From Aliiroseovarius sp. S1123 (GTDB lineage: Bacteria; Pseudomonadota; Alphaproteobacteria; Rhodobacterales; Rhodobacteraceae): a stretch of DNA of 64,000 bases. The number at the start of each line of letters is the position of its first letter. Within the stretch, counting starts at the first letter, position 1. Location: assembly GCF_023015885.1 (NCBI RefSeq), contig NZ_JALKBE010000002.1:248001-312000 (forward strand), in the 5' to 3' direction. The position numbers and the translations under genes are program-made. The notes beneath the pieces are model-generated. The model did no database searches. It had not been told where the DNA came from and saw only the letters and a program-made list of their open reading frames with translations. This document shows, in pieces, positions 49,101 through 58,812 of this stretch.

Positions 49101-49667
49101 ATGCAGATTTCGAAATTTACTCGTCGTGGGATTCTGGCTGGTCTCGTTGGTGCTGGCATGGCACTGGCGGCTTGTGATAACAGCGTCGGCTCCAGCGGTG
49201 GTGCGCGGATCGACGCGCGGGCCGATAGCGCGCTGTCCTATCTCTACAACCGCTATCCTGATGCACGTCAATTGGCCGAGCGCTCCTCGGGGCAACTGGT
49301 GATGCCCTTGGTGACCGAAGCCGGATTTGGCCTTGGCGGTGCCTATGGGCGCGGCGCACTGCGCATCAATGGCGTAACGGTGGATTATTACGCGTTGACG
49401 CAAGCCAGTGCAGGCTTGCAAATCGGCGCCCAGCAGTTCGCCCATGTCCTGTTCTTCATGACCGATGAAGCGCTGCAGGATTTCCGCTCGGATGCGGGTT
49501 GGGTTGCCTCGGCTGACATCAAATACGCATTCCAGAACGAAGGCGACCGTTTGACCGCTGATACGATTACCGCATCTTCACCGGTTGTGGCCGTTGTGTT
49601 TGGTCAGGCTGGATTGATCGCAGGCGCCTCGATCGAAGGTGCGAAATACACGCGGGTCATTCCCTGA
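49101..49667 (+). CDS. SYLF/YSC84 domain lipoprotein
   Basis: This 188-aa protein has a signal peptide with a twin-arginine-like KFTRRGILAG motif and lipobox ALAAC (Cys about 25), so it may be a Tat-exported lipoprotein. The mature part is a SYLF/Ysc84 lipid-binding domain: ARADSALSYLYNRYPDARQL, VTEAGFGLGGAYGRGALRIN, GLQIGAQQFAHVLFFM and SPVVAVVFGQAGLIAGASIEG. SYLF proteins bind phosphoinositides in eukaryotes; the bacterial role is unknown. It could also start at 49080. Followed by a terminator. Confidence 0.9.
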   Translation: MQISKFTRRGILAGLVGAGMALAACDNSVGSSGGARIDARADSALSYLYNRYPDARQLAERSSGQLVMPLVTEAGFGLGGAYGRGALRINGVTVDYYALTQASAGLQIGAQQFAHVLFFMTDEALQDFRSDAGWVASADIKYAFQNEGDRLTADTITASSPVVAVVFGQAGLIAGASIEGAKYTRVIP

Positions 49668-49691
49668 TCCGACGCACATCCCCAAAAACTT

Positions 49692-49717
49692 AGGGCGGCC
49701 CCAGAGGCCGCCCTTTT
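49692..49717. terminator. Terminator between the convergent SYLF lipoprotein and dehydrogenase genes
   Basis: The arms AGGGCGGCC and GGCCGCCCT form a 9-bp stem with a CCAGA loop and a TTTT tail on the plus strand. The stem begins 25 bases past the SYLF stop. Confidence 0.8.
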
Positions 49718-49720
49718 CAT

Positions 49721-50593
49721 TTAGTCTAGCGCCCGCAGCCGCTTGATCAGACTGGACGTGTCCCAACGCCCGCCACCAAGCTTCTGCACATCCTTATAGA
49801 ACTGATCGACCAGCGCTGTGACCGGCAGGCTGGCACCATTTTCATTGGCCGTGTTCAGGCAAATCCCCAGATCCTTGCGCATCCAATCCACTGCAAACCC
49901 GTGGTCAAAGTGGTCATCCGCCATGGTCGCGTGCCGGTTCACCATCTGCCAGCTGCCCGCGGCGCCACCTTGGATCACGTCGACAACCTCGCGCAGGTCC
50001 AGCCCGGCTTTCTCGGCAAAGTGCAGGCCTTCCGACAGCCCCTGAACCAGTCCTGCGATACAGATCTGGTTGACCATCTTGGTCAACTGCCCCGCGCCAC
50101 TTTCGCCAAGCCGTTTTACCGTACGGCCATAGGCCTGCATGATTGGCTCGGCCGCGTCATAGGCAGCCTGATCGCCACCGCACATAATGGACAACACGCC
50201 ATTCTCGGCCCCGGCCTGACCGCCGGATACAGGCGCATCCACGAAGGACACGCCTGTGGCTTTGGCGTCCGCATAGAGTTCACGTGTCACAGCGGCCGAC
50301 ACCGTGGTGTGATCCACAAAGATTGCACCGTCTACCATGCCGGCCAAAGCGCCCTGATCCCCCAGCACCACCGAGCGCAAATCGTCATCATTGCCCACGC
50401 AGGTCATGACAAAATCCGCGCCCATCGCCGCCTCGCGCGGGGTCGACGCCCATTTGCCGCCATATTCCTTGGCCCAAGCCTCGGCCTTGGCCGTCGTGCG
50501 GTTGTACACCGTGACCTCGTGGCCTTGCGCAACAAGGTGACCCGCCATCGGATAGCCCATCACGCCCAAGCCTAAAAACGCACATTTTGCCAT
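49721..50593 (-). CDS. NAD(P)-dependent beta-hydroxyacid dehydrogenase (3-hydroxyisobutyrate dehydrogenase family)
   Basis: This 290-aa protein has the Rossmann motif FLGLGVMGYPMAGHL at the N-terminus, DAPVSGGQAGAENG (substrate-binding) and the catalytic Lys region GQLTKMVNQI. The C-terminal helical domain includes KDLGICLNTANENGASLPVT. Family members oxidise 3-hydroxyisobutyrate, tartronate semialdehyde or related acids, and which one applies is unclear. ATG 50593 follows AAAGGGTCTTGGT; the frame extends to 50620. It is divergent from the penicillin-acylase-like gene. Confidence 0.93.
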   Translation of the reverse strand: MAKCAFLGLGVMGYPMAGHLVAQGHEVTVYNRTTAKAEAWAKEYGGKWASTPREAAMGADFVMTCVGNDDDLRSVVLGDQGALAGMVDGAIFVDHTTVSAAVTRELYADAKATGVSFVDAPVSGGQAGAENGVLSIMCGGDQAAYDAAEPIMQAYGRTVKRLGESGAGQLTKMVNQICIAGLVQGLSEGLHFAEKAGLDLREVVDVIQGGAAGSWQMVNRHATMADDHFDHGFAVDWMRKDLGICLNTANENGASLPVTALVDQFYKDVQKLGGGRWDTSSLIKRLRALD

Positions 50594-50699
50594 ACCAAGA
50601 CCCTTTCGTTGAATTCCCATTCAGTTCACAGTAGTTACCGCTCACGAGGGCAAGTTCAACCTGCGTTTCGGGCGACAGGGACAGAAATTAGGTTTGCAT

Positions 50700-53165
50700 A
50701 TGGGCAAAATCATACTGTGGATGATCCGCGGCACCGCTGCTTTGGTCGGGTTGGCCGTCGCGATTATGGGGCTGGTCTATTATCTGGCGTCACAGTCGCT
50801 GCCCGACTATGACGTGACCCGCGAAACACCCGGCATCACCGCCCCGGTCGAGATCATCCGCAACAATGCCAACATCCCGCATATCATAGGCGAGAATGAC
50901 AGCGATGTGTTCTTCGGCCTTGGCTATGTCCATGCACAGGACCGCCTGTGGCAGATGATGATAATGCGCCGCACCGTGCAAGGGCGTCTGTCCGAAATGT
51001 TCGGCCCGCGCACCTTGAAAACGGACGAACTGATGCGGCGTCTGGACCTCTACACGCTCGCGCGTGGATCGCTGCAGTATCAGGACGAGGATACCAAGGC
51101 AGCGCTTTCGGCCTATGCGTCTGGCGTGAACGCCTATCTGGCGCGGGTGAATTCCGAAGCTCTGGGCCGCGGCGCACCCGAGTTTTTCCTGTTCTCAAAC
51201 GAAATCTCGCCGTGGCAGCCGGTGGATAGCCTCGCCATCCTGAAGCTGATGGGCGTGCAACTGGCAGGTCAATTGGAAGAGGAAGTCCTGCGCGCCCGTG
51301 TCTCGCTTGCTCTGCCCGAGGATCGCGTGCGCGATATCCTGCCAGACATGCCGGGAACCGGCGTCGCCGCACTGCCGGAATACGCAGCATTGTTTGACGA
51401 GGACGTCCCGCGGTTTGCGGCCCTCGACGCTCAAGACCGTCCAGACCTCTGGCCCAGCCCCAAACGCGGCTTTGCAGGCGCATCGAACGGATGGGCGGCG
51501 GCGCCGACCCGCTCGGCGGCAGGCGGTACTCTGCTGTCCAATGATCCGCATCTTGGGTTCTCGGCCCCGTCGATCTGGTATCTGGCACGGCTAGAGCTCG
51601 GCACTGGCGGCGTGATTGGCGGGTCCATCCCCGGCATGCCTTTGATTATGGCCGGGCGGACCGACGGGTTTGGCTTTGGCATCACCTCGTCTTACCTCGA
51701 TGATCAGGACCTGTTCCTTGAGAAGCTGAACCCGAACAACTTGGATGAAGTCCTTACCCCCGACGGTTACCGCCCCCTCAAAACGCGCGGGACGATTGTA
51801 AAAATTAAAGACGAAGCGCCGGTTACGCTAACCCTGCAATGGACGCCCAACGGGCCGATCCTGCCGTCCGAGATGTATGACCTTGGGCTGATCACGCCCG
51901 TGGGCCATGCGATGTCCCTGTCCTGGACGCTGCTGACCGATAAAGACCGCTCGATGAGCGCTGGGATCGGTTTGATGCGCGCGAAGACCGTGATGGATGG
52001 GATCGCCGCCGCCGCAGATTACGTCGCCCCCAGCTTGACCCTGACCATGGCAGACACGGATACGATCGCCATGAAGGTGATCGGCCAGATGCCGGGCCGT
52101 AGCCCGCGCCACCAGACGCAGGGCCGCATTCCCAGCCCGGGCTGGATCAAGGATAACCAGTGGGGCGTCCCATTCAGCTACAGCGCCAATCCGGAATTCG
52201 TGCAGCCCTCGGGCGGGATCCTAGGCAACACCAATAACAAGATCATCGACCGCGCCTTCCCTGCGCATATGAGCTTCAACTGGGGCGACAGCCAGCGCAT
52301 TCAACGCTGGCAGCGCTTGATGCAGGCGCGCGAGGTGCATACGCGCGACAGTTTCATCGAAGCGCAGCTGGACAGCGTGTCGGTTACTGCGCGCACGCTG
52401 TTGCCACTGGTTGCAGCGGATCTCTGGTTCACCGGCGAAGCCGCACCGGTCGGGACCCCCCAACGAGCCCGCCAAGACGCGCTGTCCTTGCTGGCGGACT
52501 GGAATGGCGAGATGAGCGAGCACATGCCCGAGCCGCTGATTTACTCTGCATGGATGCGCGCCCTTCAGAACCGTCTGATCCGGGACGAGCTTGGTCCATT
52601 GGCCACAGCCTTCACCCATGTAGACCCGGTCTTTATGGAGCGTATCTATCGCGACGTGGACGGTGCGTCGGTCTGGTGCGACGTGATTCAATCCGCCGCG
52701 ACCGAGACCTGTACCGACATCGCCCGCATTGCGCTGGATGACGCGCTGCTATGGCTGTCAGAAAACGCAGGCGGCAAACAGGAAAGCCTGCGCTGGGGGG
52801 ATTATCACCAAGCCGTCCACAAACACGCTGTGCTGGGCGACGTGCCCTTCCTGAAGTGGTTCGTGAACATCCGTCAGTCGACCTCGGGCGGGGACAACAC
52901 GCTGTTGCGCGGGCTGACCGCGGGCACGGGCCAGAACCCGTTCCAGAACGTCCACGGGGCCGCCTATCGTGGCGTCTATGACTTCTCGGATCCTGACAGC
53001 TCGCTCTTTGTAACGTCGACCGGACAATCAGGGCATCCTCTGTCACGCCACTATGATGACCTGGGCGAGCTGTGGCGACGGGGCGAGTTCACACCCATGT
53101 CTCTGGATCCCGATCTGGCACGGGCCGCAGCGGTCGGGGTCACAACGCTGGTTCCACGCCCCTAA
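50700..53165 (+). CDS. Penicillin acylase family Ntn-hydrolase
   Basis: This 821-aa precursor has an N-terminal hydrophobic signal or anchor (about 5-28) and the penicillin amidase architecture. The alpha part holds PVEIIRNNANIPHIIGEND and LGYVHAQDRLWQM. The putative autoprocessing site is before Ser262 (FAGA/SNGWA), which would become the nucleophile of the beta chain, then SNDPHLGFSAPSIWYLARL and GNTNNKIIDRAFPAHMSFNW. In Gram-negatives such enzymes include acyl-homoserine-lactone acylases, but other amides are equally likely. The first ATG is at 50700; a TTG two codons earlier is less likely. Confidence 0.92.
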   Translation: MGKIILWMIRGTAALVGLAVAIMGLVYYLASQSLPDYDVTRETPGITAPVEIIRNNANIPHIIGENDSDVFFGLGYVHAQDRLWQMMIMRRTVQGRLSEMFGPRTLKTDELMRRLDLYTLARGSLQYQDEDTKAALSAYASGVNAYLARVNSEALGRGAPEFFLFSNEISPWQPVDSLAILKLMGVQLAGQLEEEVLRARVSLALPEDRVRDILPDMPGTGVAALPEYAALFDEDVPRFAALDAQDRPDLWPSPKRGFAGASNGWAAAPTRSAAGGTLLSNDPHLGFSAPSIWYLARLELGTGGVIGGSIPGMPLIMAGRTDGFGFGITSSYLDDQDLFLEKLNPNNLDEVLTPDGYRPLKTRGTIVKIKDEAPVTLTLQWTPNGPILPSEMYDLGLITPVGHAMSLSWTLLTDKDRSMSAGIGLMRAKTVMDGIAAAADYVAPSLTLTMADTDTIAMKVIGQMPGRSPRHQTQGRIPSPGWIKDNQWGVPFSYSANPEFVQPSGGILGNTNNKIIDRAFPAHMSFNWGDSQRIQRWQRLMQAREVHTRDSFIEAQLDSVSVTARTLLPLVAADLWFTGEAAPVGTPQRARQDALSLLADWNGEMSEHMPEPLIYSAWMRALQNRLIRDELGPLATAFTHVDPVFMERIYRDVDGASVWCDVIQSAATETCTDIARIALDDALLWLSENAGGKQESLRWGDYHQAVHKHAVLGDVPFLKWFVNIRQSTSGGDNTLLRGLTAGTGQNPFQNVHGAAYRGVYDFSDPDSSLFVTSTGQSGHPLSRHYDDLGELWRRGEFTPMSLDPDLARAAAVGVTTLVPRP

Positions 53166-53281
53166 TCCCGCTTGCGGTTATCGCCCTGGGTTATATCCCA
53201 CGCGCTTTTCCCCTTATTTCCGGGCCGCTCTCGTCCTTACATCGACCTAACTGATAAATGCAGACAGTTAGGAAAACCGAC

Positions 53282-54085
53282 ATGGAGAATGTCTCGCAAG
53301 GGATGGGCTGGGTACAAGCCAACGCTTTGAATGTGATTTACGTGGCTATCATTGCCATCGCGGCGTATTGGCTTGCCAGTCTGGTGAAGCGCTTTGTGAT
53401 CAAACTTGGCCGAAGCCATGAAGCCTTGGACGAAACGCTGTTCCATTTCCTCGGCTCGATTGCCCGTTATGGGATTTTGGTTTTTGCCGGACTGATCGTT
53501 TTGGATCGGTTTGGCATCGAGACTACATCGCTGATCGCCATTCTGGGTGCGGCAGGTCTGGCGGTCGGTCTGGCCCTTCAGGGCACCCTGTCCAGCCTTG
53601 CTGCCGGGATCATGTTAATCCTGTTTCGCCCCTTTAAAGTTGGCGATTTCGTGGACGCGGCTGGGACATTCGGCAAGGTGGACACGATCACGCTGTTCAC
53701 AACCGACATGATTACTTTCGACAACCAGCACATCATCATCCCCAACTCTGAGATCTGGGGAAGCAAGATCACCAACCACTCGCATCACGCCATTCGCGGT
53801 GTCGATATGATTGCATCCGTGGCCTATGGCAGCGACATCAAGAAGGTAAAAGCCTCGATCGCGAAGGTTCTAAAGGCCCATGAACATGTACTGTCCGAGC
53901 CCGCCCCCTTCGTCGAGGTTGAGACCCTGAATGCCTCGTCAGTCGATCTTCTGGTGCGTCCGTTCGCCGATGGTGCGCACTACTTCGATGTGAAATACAG
54001 CCTGCCCCAAGCAATTTACGAGCAGTTTCAGAAAGACGGGATCGAGATCCCCTTCCAGCAGATCGTCGTCCATAACGCCATCTAG
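53282..54085 (+). CDS. MscS family small-conductance mechanosensitive channel
   Basis: This 267-aa inner-membrane channel has three hydrophobic segments (about 17-38, 60-80 and 88-115). The pore helix region GAAGLAVGLALQGTLSSLAAG is followed by LFRPFKVGDFVDAAGTFGKV, IPNSEIWGSKITNHS and the C-terminal cytoplasmic domain ending IPFQQIVVHNAI. This is the minimal MscS architecture, releasing osmolytes on hypo-osmotic shock. ATG 53282 is preceded by AGGAAAACCGAC; the frame extends to 53258. It is followed by a UUCG-loop terminator and convergent with hflX. Confidence 0.94.
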   Translation: MENVSQGMGWVQANALNVIYVAIIAIAAYWLASLVKRFVIKLGRSHEALDETLFHFLGSIARYGILVFAGLIVLDRFGIETTSLIAILGAAGLAVGLALQGTLSSLAAGIMLILFRPFKVGDFVDAAGTFGKVDTITLFTTDMITFDNQHIIIPNSEIWGSKITNHSHHAIRGVDMIASVAYGSDIKKVKASIAKVLKAHEHVLSEPAPFVEVETLNASSVDLLVRPFADGAHYFDVKYSLPQAIYEQFQKDGIEIPFQQIVVHNAI

Positions 54086-54127
54086 CGCGTCCCCACAACT
54101 GGACGATGTGCGGCCACTCGCGGCCAG

Positions 54128-54151
54128 AAGGCCATCCTTCGGGATGGCCTT
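54128..54151 (+). terminator. Intrinsic terminator after the mscS-type gene
   Basis: The arms AAGGCCATCC and GGATGGCCTT form a perfect 10-bp stem with a TTCG tetraloop, 42 bases past the channel gene stop. The T tract is weak. Confidence 0.75.
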
Positions 54152-54178
54152 CGAATAATTCAACGGTGTAAAATCAGG

Positions 54179-55489
54179 TTACAGCGCGGCGTATTCGGAC
54201 GCCTGCCGATCAGTCCAAGTTACGGTGATCTTCCAGCCGGTCTCGCCCGGCTCTTCGTCTTCCACGATGCCCTTTTCAAACAGCCATGCCCGCTTGCGCC
54301 CGTCCGAGAACGCAAGGTCCAGCGTGACGGTCTTGCGCGGCTCGTCCAAAGCGCGATCAATGGCTTCGATTAGATCGTCGAACCCTTCGCCGGTAATGGC
54401 GGACAGGGTGAGAATATCATCGTGGCGTGCGGCCTCGCGACGGCGGGCGTCTGCCTCTTCCTCATCCAGCAGATCCAGTTTGTTCCAGACCTCAAGCTGC
54501 GGCGTCTCTTCACTCACGCCCAGCTCGGCCATGATGGTGGCGACATCCTGCGCCTGCTCATCCGTACTTTCGTGGCTGATATCACGCACATGCAGGATCA
54601 GATCCGCAGCCAGAACCTCTTCCAACGTGGCGCGGAAGGCGGCAACCAGTTGCGTCGGCAGGTCCGAGATGAAGCCCACCGTGTCGGATAGGATCACCTT
54701 GCGGCCACCACCCTGCCCTGGCGTCTTGCCCAAGGCCGGCAATTCGATCTGGCGCATGGTCGGATCGAGCGTGGCAAACAGCATATCTTTCGCCAGCACC
54801 TTCGCCCCGGTCATCCGGTTGAACAGTGTTGACTTGCCGGCGTTGGTATAGCCCACCAGCGCAACAATTGGGAACGGAACCTTGGCGCGGGCCGCACGGT
54901 GCAGCTCGCGGGTTTTTACGACCTTTTCCAGCTGCTTGCGCAGACGGTTCATGTGGTCGTCAATGGCGCGGCGGTCAGCCTCGATCTGGGTTTCACCAGG
55001 ACCACCCACAAAACCAAGGCCACCACGCTGACGTTCAAGGTGGGTCCACGCCCGGACAAGACGTGTGCGCTGATAGGACAACGCAGCCATTTCAACCTGC
55101 AACACGCCTTCGCGGGTACGCGCACGATCCGAGAAGATCTCGAGGATCAGGCCCGTCCGGTCCAGAATTTTGACGTTCCATTCCTTTTCAAGGTTGCGCT
55201 GTTGAACCGGGCTGACATGTCCGTCGATCAGCACCAGATCAACCTCGGCCACCTTCAGGCGCTGGCTGAGATCGTCAAGCTTGCCTTTGGAAAACAGTTT
55301 ACCGGGATGGGGATCGCGCAGACGCACGATTTCGGCCCCCTCGACCTCGAGATGAGGTAGGGCCGCCGCCAAGGACACGGCTTCTTCCAACGCGGGACCA
55401 GCGGTCCGGCGGTTGAGGTCTGAGGTCAGTTCCGGGTGAAGGACCCAAGCACGGGTGGCCTTCTCCTCGCGTTCGATGAGGTCAGTCAG
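54179..55489 (-). CDS. hflX: GTPase HflX, with probable CTG start overlapping hfq
   Basis: This ribosome-associated GTPase of about 436 aa splits stalled or stressed ribosomes. The HflX N-terminal domain includes [15 protein letters not shown] and [19 protein letters not shown]; the G domain holds GYTNAGKST (about 213-221), [10 protein letters not shown] and [14 protein letters not shown] start at TTG 55390 would drop the first beta-strand of the domain. The frame continues upstream as [21 protein letters not shown] to a CTG at 55489, overlapping the hfq TGA (CTGA), with no ATG, GTG or other TTG between. The extension matches the usual family N-terminus, so I place the start there; this is inferred. 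Confidence 0.88.
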   Translation of the reverse strand: MTDLIEREEKATRAWVLHPELTSDLNRRTAGPALEEAVSLAAALPHLEVEGAEIVRLRDPHPGKLFSKGKLDDLSQRLKVAEVDLVLIDGHVSPVQQRNLEKEWNVKILDRTGLILEIFSDRARTREGVLQVEMAALSYQRTRLVRAWTHLERQRGGLGFVGGPGETQIEADRRAIDDHMNRLRKQLEKVVKTRELHRAARAKVPFPIVALVGYTNAGKSTLFNRMTGAKVLAKDMLFATLDPTMRQIELPALGKTPGQGGGRKVILSDTVGFISDLPTQLVAAFRATLEEVLAADLILHVRDISHESTDEQAQDVATIMAELGVSEETPQLEVWNKLDLLDEEEADARRREAARHDDILTLSAITGEGFDDLIEAIDRALDEPRKTVTLDLAFSDGRKRAWLFEKGIVEDEEPGETGWKITVTWTDRQASEYAAL

Positions 55490-55722
55490 CTTTCTTCGCC
55501 GTCATAAAGATTGATCGGTTGGCCCGGCATAATGGTCGAAATCGCGTGCTTATAGACCAGCTGCGACTGGCCATCGCGACGCAGAAGGACGCAGAAGTTG
55601 TCGAACCAGGAAATCACGCCCTGAAGTTTCACGCCGTTGATCAGAAAGATCGTCACAGGAACTTTCGATTTACGCACATGATTCAGGAATGCGTCCTGCA
55701 GGTTTTGCTTATCGGCAGCCAT
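55486..55722 (-). CDS. hfq: RNA chaperone Hfq
   Basis: This 78-aa hexameric Sm-like protein matches small RNAs to target mRNAs. Sm1 is around [22 protein letters not shown], given as [18 protein letters not shown], and Sm2 is [16 protein letters not shown]. It lacks the long C-terminal tail of E. coli Hfq, as is normal in alphaproteobacteria. It sits immediately upstream of hflX with its stop overlapping the proposed hflX start, and 165 bp downstream of trkH, completing the ntr-trk-hfq-hflX order. Confidence 0.97.
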   Translation of the reverse strand: MAADKQNLQDAFLNHVRKSKVPVTIFLINGVKLQGVISWFDNFCVLLRRDGQSQLVYKHAISTIMPGQPINLYDGEES

Positions 55723-55887
55723 TTTTATTGCCTTTTTTGTTTCGTGCTGCCGGAAAACGGCAGGAATTTCACCTGATTGTCACTATGGCTTGCTCTTTTG
55801 GTGGTTTCCACCCCCAAATTGTGTCGCCTTATTCAGGGTATGGCATCCAAACCACAGACATTATGCAGCGGTTAGCAAGATTGCCCG

Positions 55888-57426
55888 CTATCGGCGCCAG
55901 ATCTCGGGGCTGAGCAAGGCAATGATCGCGAGTGTTTCAAGTCGCCCTAGGATCATCGCAAAGGTCAAAACCGCCTTAGCAGCATCGCTCAGGTCAACGA
56001 TCGACAGCGGGTCACCAGCGGTAATCTGGATTATCGGGCCGGTTGTCGTCAGCGTTGCGATCGTCAGGATCGTGGCGCTTTCAAAATCCTGCCCCGTGAG
56101 TGCAAAAAGCGCCATGACCATCGCAACGGACAGCGCCATCAGCATGAAGAACACCCACGCCATGTAAGCACCACGCCCACGCAAATGTCGCGCCTCGGTT
56201 CCTGATCCGCCGACCGAGCTTGGATGGACCAATTTCTCCATCTCGCGCAGCCCATGCAGGTAAAGCGCGTAGACCCGCATCAGCTTGGCACCACCAGCCG
56301 TCGTGGCCACCCCGCCCCCGATCAACGCCAAACCCATCAACACAAGGCCCGGCGTTTCGAGCCCTGACCAGTTCGTGCTGGCTTCCCATGCCTGGCTTTC
56401 AAATCCGGCAGTGGTGAGAAAGGATAGAACCGTGAACAGAGACCCCCAAACCGCAGTCAGTCCGGCTGTCAGGGTCAATTCTTCATCCACCTCATAGGCC
56501 CCAATTAAGTGGCGCAGGACCAAAAATGCCGTCAACGAAGCTACGATCACAAAAGCCAGGCGAATTTCCGGATCGCGCCAAAGCGACGGGGTTTCACTAT
56601 GCTGCATATCGCTTGCAAAGGTCTGGCGGGAAATCGCGAAGATCAGGAAGACGGCGATCATGACCTCTCCGCCGAAACCGGAGACCCCACCCGATAGCCC
56701 GCCAACCGGAGATATCCCGCTGGTCGCAAGCGTAGACATCGCGTGGCACAGCCCAACGAAGGGCGTTTCCCCCGCAATGACCAAGCCGACCCACAACGCC
56801 GCAGTCAATCCGGCATAAATCGGCAACAGGCGCACACCATAGGTCCTGATCCGATCAGAAAAATCCGCCACCCGCGTGATCTGGCTGTGCCCTGCCCCAA
56901 GTCGCGTATCCAAGGCCGAGCCGCGCGCGCCAAATCGGGTACGCACCTCGAACCCGCCAAGGGCCATCGGGGCCAAAATGGCGATGGCACTTACCCAGAT
57001 GAAGAAGCCTCCCATCCAGCCAACCATAGCCCGCCACAGATGCAACGACAGTGGAAGCCGGTCGGGGTCCGGAAAAAGCGTCAATCCCGTGGTGGACAAC
57101 GCCGAGACCATTTCGACATAGGCGTTCAGAAATGTGGTGGTGCGCAGGGCTTGATGAAACGGTACCGCAAGCATGATCGGCAACAGGACGAAAAGGCCCA
57201 AAAGCGCCATCAAGTGTCGGCGATGCCGGATGGATCTGGGACGATCAGCCATCGCAATGGCTAGGAAAAAAGTCAGAAACCCAAATAGAAGCGCCCCATA
57301 CAGGAACACGCGCCCCTGATAGTATTCTTCGATAGTCCACGCAAACCCCGCAGGCAACAGCATCGCAAGCACACTGATCCCCATGAGGATCACAAGCAGA
57401 GGCAATTTGGTGATTTGGGTCAGCAT
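55888..57426 (-). CDS. trkH: TrkH family potassium uptake protein
   Basis: This 512-aa K+ channel-like transporter has about ten hydrophobic segments arranged as repeated M1-P-M2 units. Pore-loop-type motifs are visible, such as MVSALSTTGLTLFPDPDRL, HAMSTLATSGISPVGG, FLTTAGFESQAW and ATLTTTGPIIQ, each with the filter Gly. It works with the peripheral TrkA regulator, encoded 9 bp upstream. The annotated ATG at 57426 gives the usual length. Confidence 0.95.
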   Translation of the reverse strand: MLTQITKLPLLVILMGISVLAMLLPAGFAWTIEEYYQGRVFLYGALLFGFLTFFLAIAMADRPRSIRHRRHLMALLGLFVLLPIMLAVPFHQALRTTTFLNAYVEMVSALSTTGLTLFPDPDRLPLSLHLWRAMVGWMGGFFIWVSAIAILAPMALGGFEVRTRFGARGSALDTRLGAGHSQITRVADFSDRIRTYGVRLLPIYAGLTAALWVGLVIAGETPFVGLCHAMSTLATSGISPVGGLSGGVSGFGGEVMIAVFLIFAISRQTFASDMQHSETPSLWRDPEIRLAFVIVASLTAFLVLRHLIGAYEVDEELTLTAGLTAVWGSLFTVLSFLTTAGFESQAWEASTNWSGLETPGLVLMGLALIGGGVATTAGGAKLMRVYALYLHGLREMEKLVHPSSVGGSGTEARHLRGRGAYMAWVFFMLMALSVAMVMALFALTGQDFESATILTIATLTTTGPIIQITAGDPLSIVDLSDAAKAVLTFAMILGRLETLAIIALLSPEIWRR

Positions 57427-57435
57427 GTATACGCC

Positions 57436-58812
57436 TTAGAAGAAGTCGATCGAGACCTGCAGCAGCCGCTCAACCTCGGGTACGTCATCTGCCATGCAGA
57501 ACAACGTCACCACATCGCCTTCGTCGATACGGACCGAACCCGCAGGCTTGACCACAGTTTCGCCCTTCATCAAGGCCCCAACAAGGACGCCCTCGGGGAA
57601 ATCCACGTCGCGGATCGCCTTGCCAGCAATGGGCGAAGTCGACAGCACCTGCGCCTCGATCACCTCAGCCTCGGCGTCGCCTAGTGAATAAACCTCGCGG
57701 ACCTTACCATGCCGGATATGGCGCAGGATCGAGCTGACCGTCTGCGTGCGTGGGTTGATATAAGCGTCGATGTTCAAGGGCTTCATCAGGCCCACAAGTG
57801 ACGGGTCATTGACCAGCGCAATCGACATCGCACAGCCTTCAGCTTTGGCCCGGACCGAGGACAATAGGTTCACCTTGTCATCGTCCGTAACGGCCAAAAT
57901 AGCATCTGCACGCGGGACGCCCGCCTCTTTCAGCAACTCGCGGTTCATTCCGTCGCCATGCAGGACCACGGTACGTTCCAGCGTATCGGCAGCACGTTCC
58001 GCCACATCACGGTTCAGTTCGATCACCTTGGCGCGGATGCGGTCCGTGCGGGTCTCAAGCTCGCGCGCAACGGCGAGGCCCACATTGCCGCCCCCAAGGA
58101 TCACCACCCGCTCCTGTCGTTTGGTCGACTTACCGAAGACCTCAAGCGTACGATTCACATCCTCTGTTTTTGTGAACACATAGATCTGGTCGCCTGCAAA
58201 TAGCTGGTCGCCGGGTTCAGGTGCGAACAGCCCCTTGTCGCGACGCACGCCAACCACGATAGCGCTGAGGGTCGAGAACAGATCCGTCAACTGGCGCAGA
58301 GGCGTGTTCAGAACCGGGCAATCGACGCCCAGCTGAATGCCCAACAACTGAACCTTGCCGCCCATGAAGCTTTCAATATCGAAGGCGGACGGGGCCTGAA
58401 TGCGTTTCAGAACGGCCTCGGCCACTTCGCGTTCGGGGCTAATGACCACATCGATGGGCAGGTGATCGCGGCGATAGAGGTCAGTGTAAATCGCATCCAA
58501 ATAGCTTTGCGACCGGATACGCGCAATTTTGCGCGGGATCGAGAAGACCGAATGCGCCACCTGACAGGTGACCATATTCACCTCGTCCGAATAGGTTGCC
58601 GCAATGATCATGTCGGCGTCGCGCGCATTGGCACGGTCCAGAACATCCGGGTGCGAGGCGTGGCCCGCAATCCCTTGTACGTCCAGCGTATCGGTCGCCC
58701 GTGCGACCAGTTCTGGGTTGTTGTCCACAACGGTCACGTCGTTCTTTTCGCCTGAAAGGTGGCGGGCGATCTGCCACCCCACCTGCCCTGCACCGCAAAT
58801 GATAACCTTCAT
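57436..58812 (-). CDS. trkA: Trk system potassium transporter TrkA
   Basis: This 458-aa cytosolic regulator has two RCK modules. The first NAD-binding fold starts VIICGAGQVGWQIARHLSG, the second VVILGGGNVGLAVARELETR (about 234-253). Each is followed by a TrkA_C domain. It gates TrkH by nucleotide binding. It lies 9 bp upstream of trkH and 156 bp downstream of ntrX on the same strand, as in other alphaproteobacteria, linking potassium uptake to the ntrYX system. Confidence 0.96.
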   Translation of the reverse strand: MKVIICGAGQVGWQIARHLSGEKNDVTVVDNNPELVARATDTLDVQGIAGHASHPDVLDRANARDADMIIAATYSDEVNMVTCQVAHSVFSIPRKIARIRSQSYLDAIYTDLYRRDHLPIDVVISPEREVAEAVLKRIQAPSAFDIESFMGGKVQLLGIQLGVDCPVLNTPLRQLTDLFSTLSAIVVGVRRDKGLFAPEPGDQLFAGDQIYVFTKTEDVNRTLEVFGKSTKRQERVVILGGGNVGLAVARELETRTDRIRAKVIELNRDVAERAADTLERTVVLHGDGMNRELLKEAGVPRADAILAVTDDDKVNLLSSVRAKAEGCAMSIALVNDPSLVGLMKPLNIDAYINPRTQTVSSILRHIRHGKVREVYSLGDAEAEVIEAQVLSTSPIAGKAIRDVDFPEGVLVGALMKGETVVKPAGSVRIDEGDVVTLFCMADDVPEVERLLQVSIDFF

